DNA of 64,000 bases from Flammeovirgaceae bacterium SG7u.111 (GCA_034044135.1 CP139021.1:3177635-3241634); one strand, 5' to 3'; numbered from the stretch's first letter, positions 43,695 to 52,504 are shown. A program made the numbers and translations. Notes: generated by a model not told the origin, from the sequence alone.

Positions 43695-44447
43695 ATGGAA
43701 CTAGCATTTGATTTCAAAAGATTTGCGCTTTTGATCAGGCGGGAGAGCGCATTGAGTTATAAGCCTGTGTTGATTGCCCTTGGCGGTATTCTTGGGGCTT
43801 TGGTCTTGAACTTTATATCTATTGTAATGGATCAATATAGTTCTCCAAGGGAATTAAGCTTCCACGAAGGTGCTTATACGGCCTTCTTGCTCATTGGAGG
43901 ATTTGTATTTTCTAGCCTAGCTTTTTCAAGCTTACATCATCCACTAAGGAAGTTTGGCTACTTGCTTTTACCAGCATCTAGTTTGGAGAAGTATTTAAGC
44001 ATGTTGGTCTTGACATCTATTGGTTGGTTGTTAGGTTTTACGTTGGTCTATAAGGTGTTTGCTGAAGTTGCCAATGGTATTACACATGCAATTACTCCAG
44101 TAACCGTAATACCTTTCAACCCTTTTGGAGAGACTGAATTGGGTGGGATAAAGATTTATATTATAGTTCAGGCAATGTTTTTATGTGGAGCCGCTTACTT
44201 CAAAAATTATACGCTCTTTAGGACACTTTTAACTTTGTTAATTGTCGGTATGCTTCTCTCTTTTGCCGCCTATTTAGTTTTTGCAGATATGATTTATGTT
44301 GGTGAGAATATTCAGGAACCCAACGAATCTTTTAAAGAGTTTGTGGAAAAAGATTTGCCTGAGATAGCCGAATTTATGTTCCACTGGGTAATGGCTCCAC
44401 TGTTTTGGGTGATAGGCTATTTTGCCGTAAAAGAAAAGGAGGTATAA
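43695..44447 (+). CDS. ABC transporter membrane subunit (six-helix type)
   Basis: This 250-residue protein has about six hydrophobic segments (LIALGGILGALVLNFISIV, AFLLIGGFVFSSLAFSSL, MLVLTSIGWLLGFTLVYKV, IYIIVQAMFLCGAAYF, LLTLLIVGMLLSFAAYLVF and the last near the C-terminus). It shares no strong motif with classic families. Its position 4 bases after the ATPase gene and 4 bases before the GntR gene makes it the permease of this transporter. Confidence 0.85.
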   Translation: MELAFDFKRFALLIRRESALSYKPVLIALGGILGALVLNFISIVMDQYSSPRELSFHEGAYTAFLLIGGFVFSSLAFSSLHHPLRKFGYLLLPASSLEKYLSMLVLTSIGWLLGFTLVYKVFAEVANGITHAITPVTVIPFNPFGETELGGIKIYIIVQAMFLCGAAYFKNYTLFRTLLTLLIVGMLLSFAAYLVFADMIYVGENIQEPNESFKEFVEKDLPEIAEFMFHWVMAPLFWVIGYFAVKEKEV

Positions 44448-44451
44448 GATT

Positions 44452-44841
44452 ATGGAATTCAGAGATAACCAAGCGATTTACCTACAAATAGCAGACTACT
44501 TCTGCGAGAAAATCTTGCTGAAAAAATGGGAAAGTGGAGAAAAAATCCCTTCAGTAAGAGAGCTGGCAGTTGATATAGAAGTAAACCCTAATACGGTGGT
44601 GAGAACATATAATTTTCTGCAAGAGAAAGAGATTATTTTCAACAAAAGGGGGATTGGGTATTTTGTAGCCGAGGATGGGTTTGAGAAGACCCGTGCCTTC
44701 AAAAAATCTGCCTTTATAGAACAAGAATTACCTGCGGTTTTTAAAACCATCCGGTTGCTCAATATCGATATAGAAGATATTAAAACCATGTTTTTAGATG
44801 GCTTTTCTTCCAATGGTTTGGGCAACGCTGCAAATGTATAA
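44452..44841 (+). CDS. GntR family regulator, YtrA subfamily
   Basis: This 129-residue protein has an N-terminal winged helix (about 8-75): IYLQIADYFCEKILLKKW, SGEKIPSVRELAVDIEVNPN, TVVRTYNFLQEKEIIFNKRG and IGYFV. The short C-terminal tail (about 50 residues) defines the YtrA type, which represses its own ABC operon until cell-envelope stress. The inverted repeat at 42816-42837 is its probable site. In this operon the regulator gene is third rather than first. Confidence 0.93.
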   Translation: MEFRDNQAIYLQIADYFCEKILLKKWESGEKIPSVRELAVDIEVNPNTVVRTYNFLQEKEIIFNKRGIGYFVAEDGFEKTRAFKKSAFIEQELPAVFKTIRLLNIDIEDIKTMFLDGFSSNGLGNAANV

Positions 44842-44876
44842 AGCCTAATAGTTCAGTAACTTAGAAAATAAATACG

Positions 44877-45560
44877 ATGAAAACAGCTAGTAAAATATTA
44901 ATAGGGCTTTTTGCTTTCATGCTGGTGAGTGTGTTAGCATTTAGCATCTCCCTGCGTGCCAGTTTGACTGATGAGCATGATTTGGCAAATAAGCTCCCGC
45001 AAACTGTTTATACTCAGTCAGACTTTAATACGATTAGTGCAAAAGGGAAGCATGTTTCAGTAGAAGTGAAGCAAGGAAGGGAATTTCAAGTTGTGGCGAT
45101 TGGGCTAGAAGAAGAGCTAAAAGAACAGGTTTTTGTTGTACAGAAAGATAGTGCTTTGGAATTGAGCGTGAAATCAGATTCACTATTCACTCGACGAGTT
45201 CATTTTGTAGTTACAATGCCTGACTTGGTTGCTGTTGAAGTTGTTGATGATGCCATGCTCAATCTCAACAAAATGCATTTGGATAGTGTATCAGTTGTGG
45301 TAAAAAACTGGGGACGTGTAGATGGGAATGAGAATGTGATCAAATGGCTGGGTCTTGAAAATCAAAATGCCCGAGTACAGATTGATTACAGCGATATTAG
45401 CCAAGCAGATATTTTGCTAAAAGGGGAGGGGCGAACTTCCATTTCCCTCGAAAGGGTAAAGGGCAAAGTGATGGATAAATCTAGGTTGGATTTGTATAAA
45501 GAAACAAAAAGCATGAACCTTGAAGTAGCTGAAAATGCATATGTTAGAAAATACGATTAA
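44877..45560 (+). CDS. DUF2807-like (head GIN domain) exported protein
   Basis: This 227-residue protein has a signal or membrane anchor (ILIGLFAFMLVSVLAFSISL). The rest is beta-helix-like with repeats of the DUF2807 type: SDFNTISAKGKHVSVEVKQG, FVVTMPDLVAVEVVDDAMLNL and SISLERVKGKVMDKSRLDLY. Such proteins form periplasmic beta-helices of unknown role. It starts 35 bases after the GntR gene, so it is probably the fourth member of the operon and may respond to the same signal. Confidence 0.72.
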   Translation: MKTASKILIGLFAFMLVSVLAFSISLRASLTDEHDLANKLPQTVYTQSDFNTISAKGKHVSVEVKQGREFQVVAIGLEEELKEQVFVVQKDSALELSVKSDSLFTRRVHFVVTMPDLVAVEVVDDAMLNLNKMHLDSVSVVVKNWGRVDGNENVIKWLGLENQNARVQIDYSDISQADILLKGEGRTSISLERVKGKVMDKSRLDLYKETKSMNLEVAENAYVRKYD

Positions 45561-45643
45561 AACCTCTGTCAAAATTTGAATACACTAACTCTTACTCATG
45601 ACAAGTGCTTGATTTACACTTGGTCAGCTGTATGCTAGAATGA

Positions 45644-45678
45644 GAAACCCCGCCAATTTTGGCGGGGTTTCATTTTTA
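45644..45678. terminator. bidirectional terminator
   Basis: GAAACCCCGCCA (45644-45655) pairs with TGGCGGGGTTTC (45660-45671), followed by a T-rich tract. It ends the ABC operon and the convergent reverse gene. Confidence 0.88.
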
Positions 45679-45693
45679 TTTATTATACTTTTT

Positions 45694-46230
45694 CTAGAGC
45701 CAACTGATTATATAATCGTCATATTCTGCTCCAAGAGCAGTTTCGTGCAGGTAATCAACTTTTACCCCACTCACGTTTGTTTTTCTTACCAGGCCATCAA
45801 GCAGTCCTAGTTGAAGCTTGCTGTTAAAGGTTTGGGTCCGGCGCATTACTATTTCTTTTTTATCAAAAGAAATGATTTCCCAACCTCTTCCCTCAGGATC
45901 TTGAATCATACTTGAAGCTACCATTTTCAAGGCATTCATGGCATCGATAGGAGTTGCATTTTCTTGGAGCATATTGAATTTTCTAAAAGTTTCATATACG
46001 GTTTCTCCAATTTTTCGTCCAACTATGATCAAGTTAAACTTACCTAAGTTTTCTTCTATCCATGCGCAAAGATTATTGTAGAGTTCCATAGATACTTTGC
46101 CATTTGGATCTGAAAGGTCTGTGCCTTCGGCCATTGCATGTAGATCTTGGTAAGATTCTTTGTCATAATAGCTGAGGATATCGCTGACAAAAACGGCGTT
46201 TAGAGTTACATCTTTTACTGAAGTGTTCAT
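45694..46230 (-). CDS. uncharacterised 178-residue protein
   Basis: I do not recognise the family. The protein has no signal peptide and is mixed alpha/beta: an N-terminal part DVTLNAVFVSDILSYYDKES, a helical middle (NLCAWIEENLGKFNLIIVGRK) and a C-terminal half that repeats strand-turn patterns (WEIISFDKKEIVMRRTQTF, LLDGLVRKTNV, EYDDYIISWL). The final Tyr-x-x-x-Trp strand recalls small-ligand-binding V4R/heme-NO-binding-like folds, but that is only a shape impression. It stands alone with a long upstream region and its own terminator side. Confidence 0.7.
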   Translation of the reverse strand: MNTSVKDVTLNAVFVSDILSYYDKESYQDLHAMAEGTDLSDPNGKVSMELYNNLCAWIEENLGKFNLIIVGRKIGETVYETFRKFNMLQENATPIDAMNALKMVASSMIQDPEGRGWEIISFDKKEIVMRRTQTFNSKLQLGLLDGLVRKTNVSGVKVDYLHETALGAEYDDYIISWL

Positions 46231-46359
46231 AGAATTTGTTAGAGGATTGAATATATAAAAACTTTGTTTCTATAACATGGCAGTTACTGATATCTTATGT
46301 GGGCACATGTATAATATAGCATAAAATAAGTTTGTGTTTCAAGAGCCTGAGAATAAAAA

Positions 46360-46387
46360 AATCCCTTACGCGTGGCTGTAAGGGATT
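46360..46387 (-). terminator. terminator of the DUF1080 gene
   Basis: AATCCCTTAC (46360-46369) pairs with GTAAGGGATT (46378-46387). On the reverse strand it is followed by a run of T residues, so it ends the transcript coming from 47129. Confidence 0.8.
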
Positions 46388-46415
46388 GTGTACTAATGAA
46401 AGTATGGTTGCAAAC

Positions 46416-47129
46416 TTATAACTTTTTGATTTTTATGCTTTTGAAATATACAGCATCACCGTGGTCTTGAAGACCAATTGGTCCCGTATTAGCTTTGCCA
46501 TATTCGGGCATGTCTTTAAATTTGGTAGAAGCAACTAATTCCTTCCATTCATCGATCCAGAGCTCATAGCTTACTGTTTGCTGGCCATTGAGCCAGTGTT
46601 CTACTTTGCCTTGGTTCACTATTATTTTGCCAGTGTTCCATTCACCAGCAGGTTTGTTAGCTTTTACCGAAGGTGGGTGAAGTGCATAGTTAGCACCAGT
46701 TTTTTGCCCTTCTTCCAACTCGGCAGGGTAGCCCTCATCGTCTATCAACTGGTATTCTGGTGCGGTCAGGTAAGGGGTACTGTATTTTGGGTCTTCTATG
46801 ATATTGAAAAACACTCCGCTATTGCATTTTTCATCAATCCGCCATTCAAACACCAGCTCGAAGTTTTCAAATTCAGCATCTGAAACCAAGTCTCCACTTC
46901 CTCCTTTTGTAAACAGAACGCCATTTTCCACTTCCCACCCGTTCACGTTATCCTTCAAGTAATTGTGCCAGCCTTCAGTGGTTTTTCCATCAAACAAGCT
47001 GATCCACTTCTCTTTAAGTATTTCCACCTCTATTTCCTCTTCCACTGCTACCTCTTCAGCATCTACGTCTTTTTTGGCAGTGCAGAAGACTAAGAGTGGG
47101 ACTAAAAGTAAAAGATAAAATGTTTTCAT
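46416..47129 (-). CDS. DUF1080 / 3-keto-disaccharide hydrolase lipoprotein
   Basis: This 237-residue protein has a lipobox (PLLVFCTAKK, Cys 16). The DUF1080 concanavalin-like sandwich begins WISLFDGKTTEGWHNY near 59 and includes LVSDAEFENFELVFEWRIDE and NSGVFFNI. The conserved YEL/HPP region with APEYQLIDDEGYP, and GPIGLQDHGDAVYFKSIKIKKL at the end, are typical. Members hydrolyse 3-keto-glycosides made by sugar 3-dehydrogenases. It lies 35 bases downstream of a TIM-barrel isomerase-like gene on the same strand; the two probably act on the same ketosugar. No 3-dehydrogenase is adjacent. Confidence 0.88.
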   Translation of the reverse strand: MKTFYLLLLVPLLVFCTAKKDVDAEEVAVEEEIEVEILKEKWISLFDGKTTEGWHNYLKDNVNGWEVENGVLFTKGGSGDLVSDAEFENFELVFEWRIDEKCNSGVFFNIIEDPKYSTPYLTAPEYQLIDDEGYPAELEEGQKTGANYALHPPSVKANKPAGEWNTGKIIVNQGKVEHWLNGQQTVSYELWIDEWKELVASTKFKDMPEYGKANTGPIGLQDHGDAVYFKSIKIKKL

Positions 47130-47164
47130 AGTATAATAATGGTTTTGGTTCGGAACGGACTGTT

Positions 47165-48148
47165 TTAAGATATTTTTTTGCCAATTTTCATCAGTAACTC
47201 TTTGGTGGCCATAATGCCTTCATCGTCGCTTAGGTGACCTCCGCCGCCGCCCCATTCTATTCCTATAAAACCTTCAAACCCTGCAGTTTTCACAATTTGC
47301 AAAAGCTTGTAATAATCAAGTGTGGTTTCATCTCCATTGCTATCAAAATTCATGGACTTTGCACTTACACCTTTGGCGTAGGGCATTAGTTGGCTAGTGC
47401 CGAGAAGCGGATCGTACAAAATCCCTTTTTCTCTGTCAATGGCGAAGTTCCCAAAATCAGGAAGCGTTCCGCAGCGGGGGTGATTGACCATTTTCATCAA
47501 TCCGCTAAGCCAATTTCCGTTTGATGAAAAACCACCATGATTTTCAATCATTACATTAATATCCAGCGGATCGGCAAATTCCACCAAGGTTCTCATACTT
47601 TCTGCCATCGTTTTTTGTGCTTCTTTGTAGACCTTCCCCCCATTCGCATTCACCCTTATTCCTTTGCAACCAAGAGCGTTTGCCGCTTCTATCCATTTGT
47701 AGTGCTTTTCAACGGCTTCCATTCTTTTGCCCTCGTCTGAAGTAGCCAATGAGCCCTCATTGTCAATCATAATCAGTACATTGTTCATCCCCAAGTCATC
47801 GGTGCGCTGTTTAAGATCCTTGAGGTATGCCTTGTCTTTGGCTTTGTCCATGAAAAACTGATTGACATATTCCACAGCGTTTATACCATAGGTTTTTTGG
47901 GTATATGAAGGGAAATCAAGGTTGGTGATTTCTTCTTTCCAAAGCTTATTTCTGAGAGACCATTCGGCTAGGGAAATTTGGAAGAACATGCTTGCATCGG
48001 TTTCAGCGGGCGCATTGGCAGTGTCTTTGGGTTGGCAAGCTTGCATTAGCCCTGGCAAAAAAGCCGACATTCCGGCTATTGCCCCAAGTTTAGATGCATT
48101 GCTCAAAAACTCTCTTCGCTGTTGTAATTTGTTGTTTTTCATATTCAT
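47165..48148 (-). CDS. Tat-exported sugar phosphate isomerase/epimerase-like TIM-barrel protein
   Basis: This 327-residue protein starts with a twin-arginine-type signal (QQRREFLSNASKLGAIAGMSAFLPG) that also carries a possible lipobox Cys (MQAC). The xylose-isomerase-like barrel contains GINAVEYVNQFF near 88, MIENHGGFSSNGNW near 200 (metal-ligand Glu), GTLPDFGNF near 226, and GFIGIEWGGGG near 295. Periplasmic copies next to DUF1080 proteins are linked to 3-ketosugar turnover. The export signal and the partner gene support a periplasmic role here. Confidence 0.86.
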   Translation of the reverse strand: MNMKNNKLQQRREFLSNASKLGAIAGMSAFLPGLMQACQPKDTANAPAETDASMFFQISLAEWSLRNKLWKEEITNLDFPSYTQKTYGINAVEYVNQFFMDKAKDKAYLKDLKQRTDDLGMNNVLIMIDNEGSLATSDEGKRMEAVEKHYKWIEAANALGCKGIRVNANGGKVYKEAQKTMAESMRTLVEFADPLDINVMIENHGGFSSNGNWLSGLMKMVNHPRCGTLPDFGNFAIDREKGILYDPLLGTSQLMPYAKGVSAKSMNFDSNGDETTLDYYKLLQIVKTAGFEGFIGIEWGGGGGHLSDDEGIMATKELLMKIGKKIS

Positions 48149-48778
48149 GATAAAGTGTATTGATAAAGTATTTGTGAATGTAAATGAGATTCTTGCTGAG
48201 GTTAGCCCTTGTCAGAATTTTTTTTTGTAGATGGGATATCTGCAAAGGTGTAGCATGAAATTGCGGTAGCTCCTGTGGATCTTTTCTTTTTTTTCATATT
48301 CCGGAATGTATGGTTAGTATTAGCAATCTAATTAGAACATCTGAATTTAGGGTAATTCCATTTATTTATCGCAGCCTTTCAGCAAAAAAGGTTGTTTTGA
48401 TTTACTTCTCATGCTCTATAATGGCTCCTTTTCTTATGGTTTGTACCTATCTGAAAGAAGCAAAATAAGCGGCAAGGAATTTTGATTTTTCCTTAAATAT
48501 TTCTATATTCAAGAAATTGCGGTAGTGTTTCCAAGACCTAATCCCTAGCTAATTTTTCTTTTTTGGCTAGTTGGTAGATTACGAATTTAAATTCAACATT
48601 CTCCTCTTCAGTAGGATAGAAGCCAAACTTCATTTTTTCAACTTCCCAAAAGAATAAACTAACAGCCGGGTGTAACATTTGTTGAAAGCTCGAAAAGTAC
48701 AAATTGATAATTTCTTTTGACCATCACTCCCGCAGTTGTAGAAGGTTCAAATTTTTCTAACCAAAACATCAGACCATT
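48149..48778. other. 630-base divergent intergenic region
   Basis: It contains no confident gene. A reverse frame at 48538-48678 (46 residues from an ATG, 57 codons open) reads like protein (KMKFGFYPTEEENVEFKF, VIYQLAKKEKLARD) but lacks a recognisable start region or family. I see no RNA gene or strong promoter for the CBS-domain gene. Confidence 0.35.
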
Positions 48779-49249
48779 ATGAATTTTACACCTAGAAAAG
48801 CAGATGATGACGCAACTACAACCGTTAAGCTACCTCAATACGAGTTGGTAGAAAAGTACATGGCAACCGATTTGATCACTTTTAACCTAGATAACAACAT
48901 GGCCGAAGTGATAGAGAAAATGGTGCGGTACAAAATATCTGGTGCAAGTGTTGTGGATGAAAACAACAGATTGGTAGGCGTTATTTCCGAAATTGACTGC
49001 ATGAGACTGATGATAGACAGTGCTTATCACAATTTGCCCCTCAGGGATAAACACGTAAAAGATTACATGACCAAGGTTATAAAAACAGTAACTCCTTATA
49101 TGAACATCCTCGATGTTGCAGGTGAGTTTGTGAAAACAAATCTGAGGAGATTCCCCGTAATCAGTAATGGAAAGTTAGTTGGCCAGATCAGCCGCCACGA
49201 TGTGCTGAAGGCTGCAAACAAAATGAAGAAAACAACTTGGGGCAAATAG
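48779..49249 (+). CDS. CBS-domain pair protein
   Basis: This 156-residue soluble protein consists of two CBS domains (about 27-82 and 95-150), with MATDLITFNLDNNMAEVIEKM, VGVISEIDCMRLM, VKDYMTKVIKTVTPYMNILD and VGQISRHDVLKAA. Stand-alone CBS pairs bind adenosine nucleotides and signal energy state to partner proteins. The partner is not encoded nearby. A hairpin with a T run follows. Confidence 0.93.
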   Translation: MNFTPRKADDDATTTVKLPQYELVEKYMATDLITFNLDNNMAEVIEKMVRYKISGASVVDENNRLVGVISEIDCMRLMIDSAYHNLPLRDKHVKDYMTKVIKTVTPYMNILDVAGEFVKTNLRRFPVISNGKLVGQISRHDVLKAANKMKKTTWGK

Positions 49250-49271
49250 CCCTAACCATGATTAAATCTGC

Positions 49272-50051
49272 TCAATCATGTTGATCGTCCTGTGGAAGCA
49301 GGACGGTTTTTTTGTGCAAAAAAGCCAATACTTCCCTTTGGAAAACGGCTAGATTTTTTTCACCCATTAAGCTGGGAATAGCCACCAAATGCCTCACCGA
49401 TTTGGTAGGATGTTCAAACCCGATGGTTTTCCAAGGTAATTTGTACTCTCTTACTGTTTTTCTTATTCTGTGAAAGCTAACCACTTCGTCTTTTGGGTGC
49501 ATCAAAAGCAATACAGGAGCTTCGATGTTTTCGTAAGCCGATTGGTAAAGCCCATCCCTCAATTCTATCATCGCATTATATACATTCAAAGGCATCCATC
49601 GGTAGAGGTTGAACCGCTTGGAAGCAAGGCTGTAAATACTGATGGTGTCTTTCCAAGGCAGCAATACCCTGCCTAAGTTAGCGAAAAAGCGAAATTCGAT
49701 GGCAGGGGCAAGTAATAGTATTTTGGAGAAAACTGTTGGGTGCTTTTGTGCATAGGCTAAGCCTACTGTTCCGCCAAGTGAAAACCCGAGATAAATCAGA
49801 GGTAAGCCAGGGTACTTTTTAGTGAAGCAACCTACAGCTTGATCAATGTCGTTTACCAAGTCATCTTTTGTAAGTGTCTTTAATTTTTCACTATCGCCCC
49901 TGTGGCCTGATAAGCTGCCAATCAGGATATTAAATCCATTCTTCTGAAGAAACTCTCCAAGCTCATTCATAAGGCTTGGAGGATTATTGAGCCCGTGGAA
50001 TAGTATGATATTGCCCTTAGCGGGTTTGCTAGTTGCTTCTAGTATCTCCAT
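49272..50051 (-). CDS. alpha/beta hydrolase
   Basis: This 259-residue protein is cytoplasmic, without a signal peptide. It has ILFHGLNNPPSLMNELGEFL (oxyanion region), SGHRGDS, the nucleophile elbow LGFSLGGTVG with S91, MHPKDEVV with the acid Asp, and RHLVAIPS with the His. Monoacylglycerol lipase/carboxylesterase-like activity is likely but the substrate is unknown. The last codons contain the terminator hairpin of the convergent CBS gene. A reverse-strand TATCTTTG element at 50072-50079 may be its promoter. Confidence 0.87.
   Translation of the reverse strand: MEILEATSKPAKGNIILFHGLNNPPSLMNELGEFLQKNGFNILIGSLSGHRGDSEKLKTLTKDDLVNDIDQAVGCFTKKYPGLPLIYLGFSLGGTVGLAYAQKHPTVFSKILLLAPAIEFRFFANLGRVLLPWKDTISIYSLASKRFNLYRWMPLNVYNAMIELRDGLYQSAYENIEAPVLLLMHPKDEVVSFHRIRKTVREYKLPWKTIGFEHPTKSVRHLVAIPSLMGEKNLAVFQREVLAFLHKKTVLLPQDDQHD
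49286..49313 (+). terminator. terminator of the CBS gene, inside the opposing CDS
   Basis: CGTCCTG (49286-49292) pairs with CAGGACG (49299-49305), followed by seven T residues after one G. It sits within the last codons of the convergent hydrolase gene. Confidence 0.78.
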
Positions 50052-50217
50052 AAATCCGTTGTGGTTTCTCTCAAAGATAACAAATGATTTGTTCTGTGTT
50101 AATGTTCTGGTTTTAATATAAATTTAGATTAGGCTAAAAATATATTTAGAAAGATATAAATAAAGTATTATGTTTGTTGTAAAATTAATTATTCAATACT
50201 AAAAAGCATGCGGAATT

Positions 50218-52491
50218 ATGTTGAAAAAATACTGTATATTATTGATATTGAGTATTGTATATGGATTTGGATATGCTCAATCTATAAAAGGAAAGGTGGT
50301 TGACAAAAATGGCGAGCCTATTTTTGCCCATGTTTTTATAGTAGGCACTACCGTAGGGGCTGCCACTGATTTAGAAGGAGCATTTGAAATAAAAGACACG
50401 CCAGCAGGTCAGGTTTTGGTGCGTGCCCAAAGTATTGGCTATTTATCTGAAGAGAGGTTGCTAAAAGTAAAAAAAGGAGAGGTGACTGAGCTAGATATCC
50501 AGCTGAAAGAAGACCTTTTTAAACTAGAAGAAGTGGTGGTGACGGGTACAAGGACAAGCCGAAAACGAACAGAAGCACCCGTGGTGGTGGATGTATTGGA
50601 TAATCGAACCTTGGAAATTACGCAGTCGCTCATGCTTTCCGATGGGCTGAGCTTCCAGCCAGGGCTTCGGGTAGAAACGGATTGCCAAACATGTAACTAT
50701 ACCCAACTTCGCATGAACGGGTTGGGAGGAAATTATTCCCAAATACTGATCAATAGCAGACCAATTTTCAGTGCTTTGAACGGGCTGTATGGTTTGGAAC
50801 AAATTCCTTCCAACATGATAGAAAGGGTAGAAGTAGTGAAAGGTGGTGGTTCGGCTGTTTTTGGCAACAATGCCATAGGCGGTACGGTAAACATCATCAC
50901 CAAAGAACCGAAAGAAAATACGTTTAGCCTTTCGTATAACCATGCGTTTATAAGGGGCGAAACTCCTGATCTTCAAATGCAAGTAAATGCTTCTGCGGTG
51001 AACGATGCCCAAAATGCGGGTTTCAGCATTTTTGGAGTGTACCGCGATAGAGATGCTTGGGATGCCAATGGGGATGGCTTTTCCGAAATGCCCCTGATTA
51101 AGAATATTTCTTTGGGAATCAATACGTTTATCAAGCCTGATAATAAATCGAAGCTAACATTGGAGCTTCATACCATCAATGAAAAAAGAAGGGGAGGAGA
51201 CCAAGTTGAAGCTGCACCTCATGAATCGGAGCAGGCGGAAGATCGTGTGCACAACATTGCAGGTGGGGGACTTACCTATGAGCGTTGGCTCAACCCAACT
51301 ACAGAATTTTCAGTTTACACGAGCGGGCAAGTAACCGACAGGGCACACTATACAGGCTTTAAAGGAGATGATGCCTATGGCAATACGGACAACCGAACCG
51401 TGATGGCGGGGACTCAGTTGAACAAAACAATCAATAAACTTTGGGGTACAAAATATAACATATTGACAATAGGAGGAGAGTACGTATACGATTGGGTATT
51501 CGATGAAATAAAAGGATATGATTGGTTGGTTGATCAGACCACGCACCAGGTCGGCTTGTTCGCCCAGTCGGACTGGCAACTTTCTAAAAAGCTTTCCGCA
51601 TTGGTAGGGCTTAGGCTTGACAATCACAACTTTTTAGAGAACTCCGTGCTGAATCCAAGGGTGAATGTGAAGTATGATCTAAGCCAATATTTGCAGCTTC
51701 GCGGTTCGGTAGGCACTGGCTTTAGAGCACCTCAGGCTTTTGATGCAGATTTGCACATTGCCTTTTCGGGCGGTGGGATAGCTTATGTTCAGCTCGACCC
51801 TGAGTTAAGGAAAGAGCGTTCCATAAGCTATAGTTCTTCGTTAAATTTCGATAAACCTTCGGAGCACTACATTTTTGGGTTCACCCTCGATGCTTTTTAT
51901 ACCAATCTCGATGATCCATTTATATTGGAAGAGCTGGATAACGATACCAATGGGAACACCGTGCTATTCCGAACTAACGGTGATGGGCAATTGGTACAAG
52001 GAGTTTCCGTAGAAGGCAGGGTGAATTTTGATGGTTTCGTGCAGTTTGAAACGGGAATGACTTTCCAAAAAAGTGAATACGCTTCAGTAGTATCTTGGTC
52101 ACAAGAAGTAGAGGGGACAAAAAAAGCATTAAGAACTCCTGAGCAATATGGTTTCTATACGTTGACCTACATTCCCGCTCCTAAATGGGATTTGGCTCTT
52201 TCGGGCGTGATTACTGGACCTATGTTAGTCCCTCATTTTGGAGGTGCTCCTGGTGTAGATGGAGACAGGCTTTACCGTTCCCCAACCTTTTGGGAGACTA
52301 ACCTGAAAATTGCTTATACTGTGTCCATGAAAAGCTTTGGGCAAGACCTAAAGCTTTTTGCCGGTATCCAGAATATCTTCGATGAATATCAGGATGATTT
52401 TGATACGGGACCTAACCGAGATTCCAATTATGTTTATGGACCTTCTCGCCCCCGTACTTTTTACTTCGGGCTTAAGTTTGGAAAGTTTTAA
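50218..52491 (+). CDS. TonB-dependent receptor with CQTCN plug motif
   Basis: This 757-residue protein has a signal peptide (LLILSIVYGFGYAQ), a CarboxypepD_reg-like domain (SIKGKVVDKNGEPIFAHVFI, residues 22-100), a TonB-box-like stretch (LEEVVVTGTRTSRKR), a plug (about 120-225) and a barrel ending PRTFYFGLKFGKF. The plug contains DCQTCNYTQLRMNGLGG and then QILINSRPIFSALNGLYGLEQIP, a Cys-x-x-Cys subgroup. It is annotated broadly as a colicin-I/iron-siderophore-like receptor. It is not SusC-like and has no SusD partner. The cysteine pair may bind metal. Substrate unknown. Confidence 0.93.
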   Translation: MLKKYCILLILSIVYGFGYAQSIKGKVVDKNGEPIFAHVFIVGTTVGAATDLEGAFEIKDTPAGQVLVRAQSIGYLSEERLLKVKKGEVTELDIQLKEDLFKLEEVVVTGTRTSRKRTEAPVVVDVLDNRTLEITQSLMLSDGLSFQPGLRVETDCQTCNYTQLRMNGLGGNYSQILINSRPIFSALNGLYGLEQIPSNMIERVEVVKGGGSAVFGNNAIGGTVNIITKEPKENTFSLSYNHAFIRGETPDLQMQVNASAVNDAQNAGFSIFGVYRDRDAWDANGDGFSEMPLIKNISLGINTFIKPDNKSKLTLELHTINEKRRGGDQVEAAPHESEQAEDRVHNIAGGGLTYERWLNPTTEFSVYTSGQVTDRAHYTGFKGDDAYGNTDNRTVMAGTQLNKTINKLWGTKYNILTIGGEYVYDWVFDEIKGYDWLVDQTTHQVGLFAQSDWQLSKKLSALVGLRLDNHNFLENSVLNPRVNVKYDLSQYLQLRGSVGTGFRAPQAFDADLHIAFSGGGIAYVQLDPELRKERSISYSSSLNFDKPSEHYIFGFTLDAFYTNLDDPFILEELDNDTNGNTVLFRTNGDGQLVQGVSVEGRVNFDGFVQFETGMTFQKSEYASVVSWSQEVEGTKKALRTPEQYGFYTLTYIPAPKWDLALSGVITGPMLVPHFGGAPGVDGDRLYRSPTFWETNLKIAYTVSMKSFGQDLKLFAGIQNIFDEYQDDFDTGPNRDSNYVYGPSRPRTFYFGLKFGKF

Positions 52492-52504
52492 GCTAGCCAT
52501 ATGG

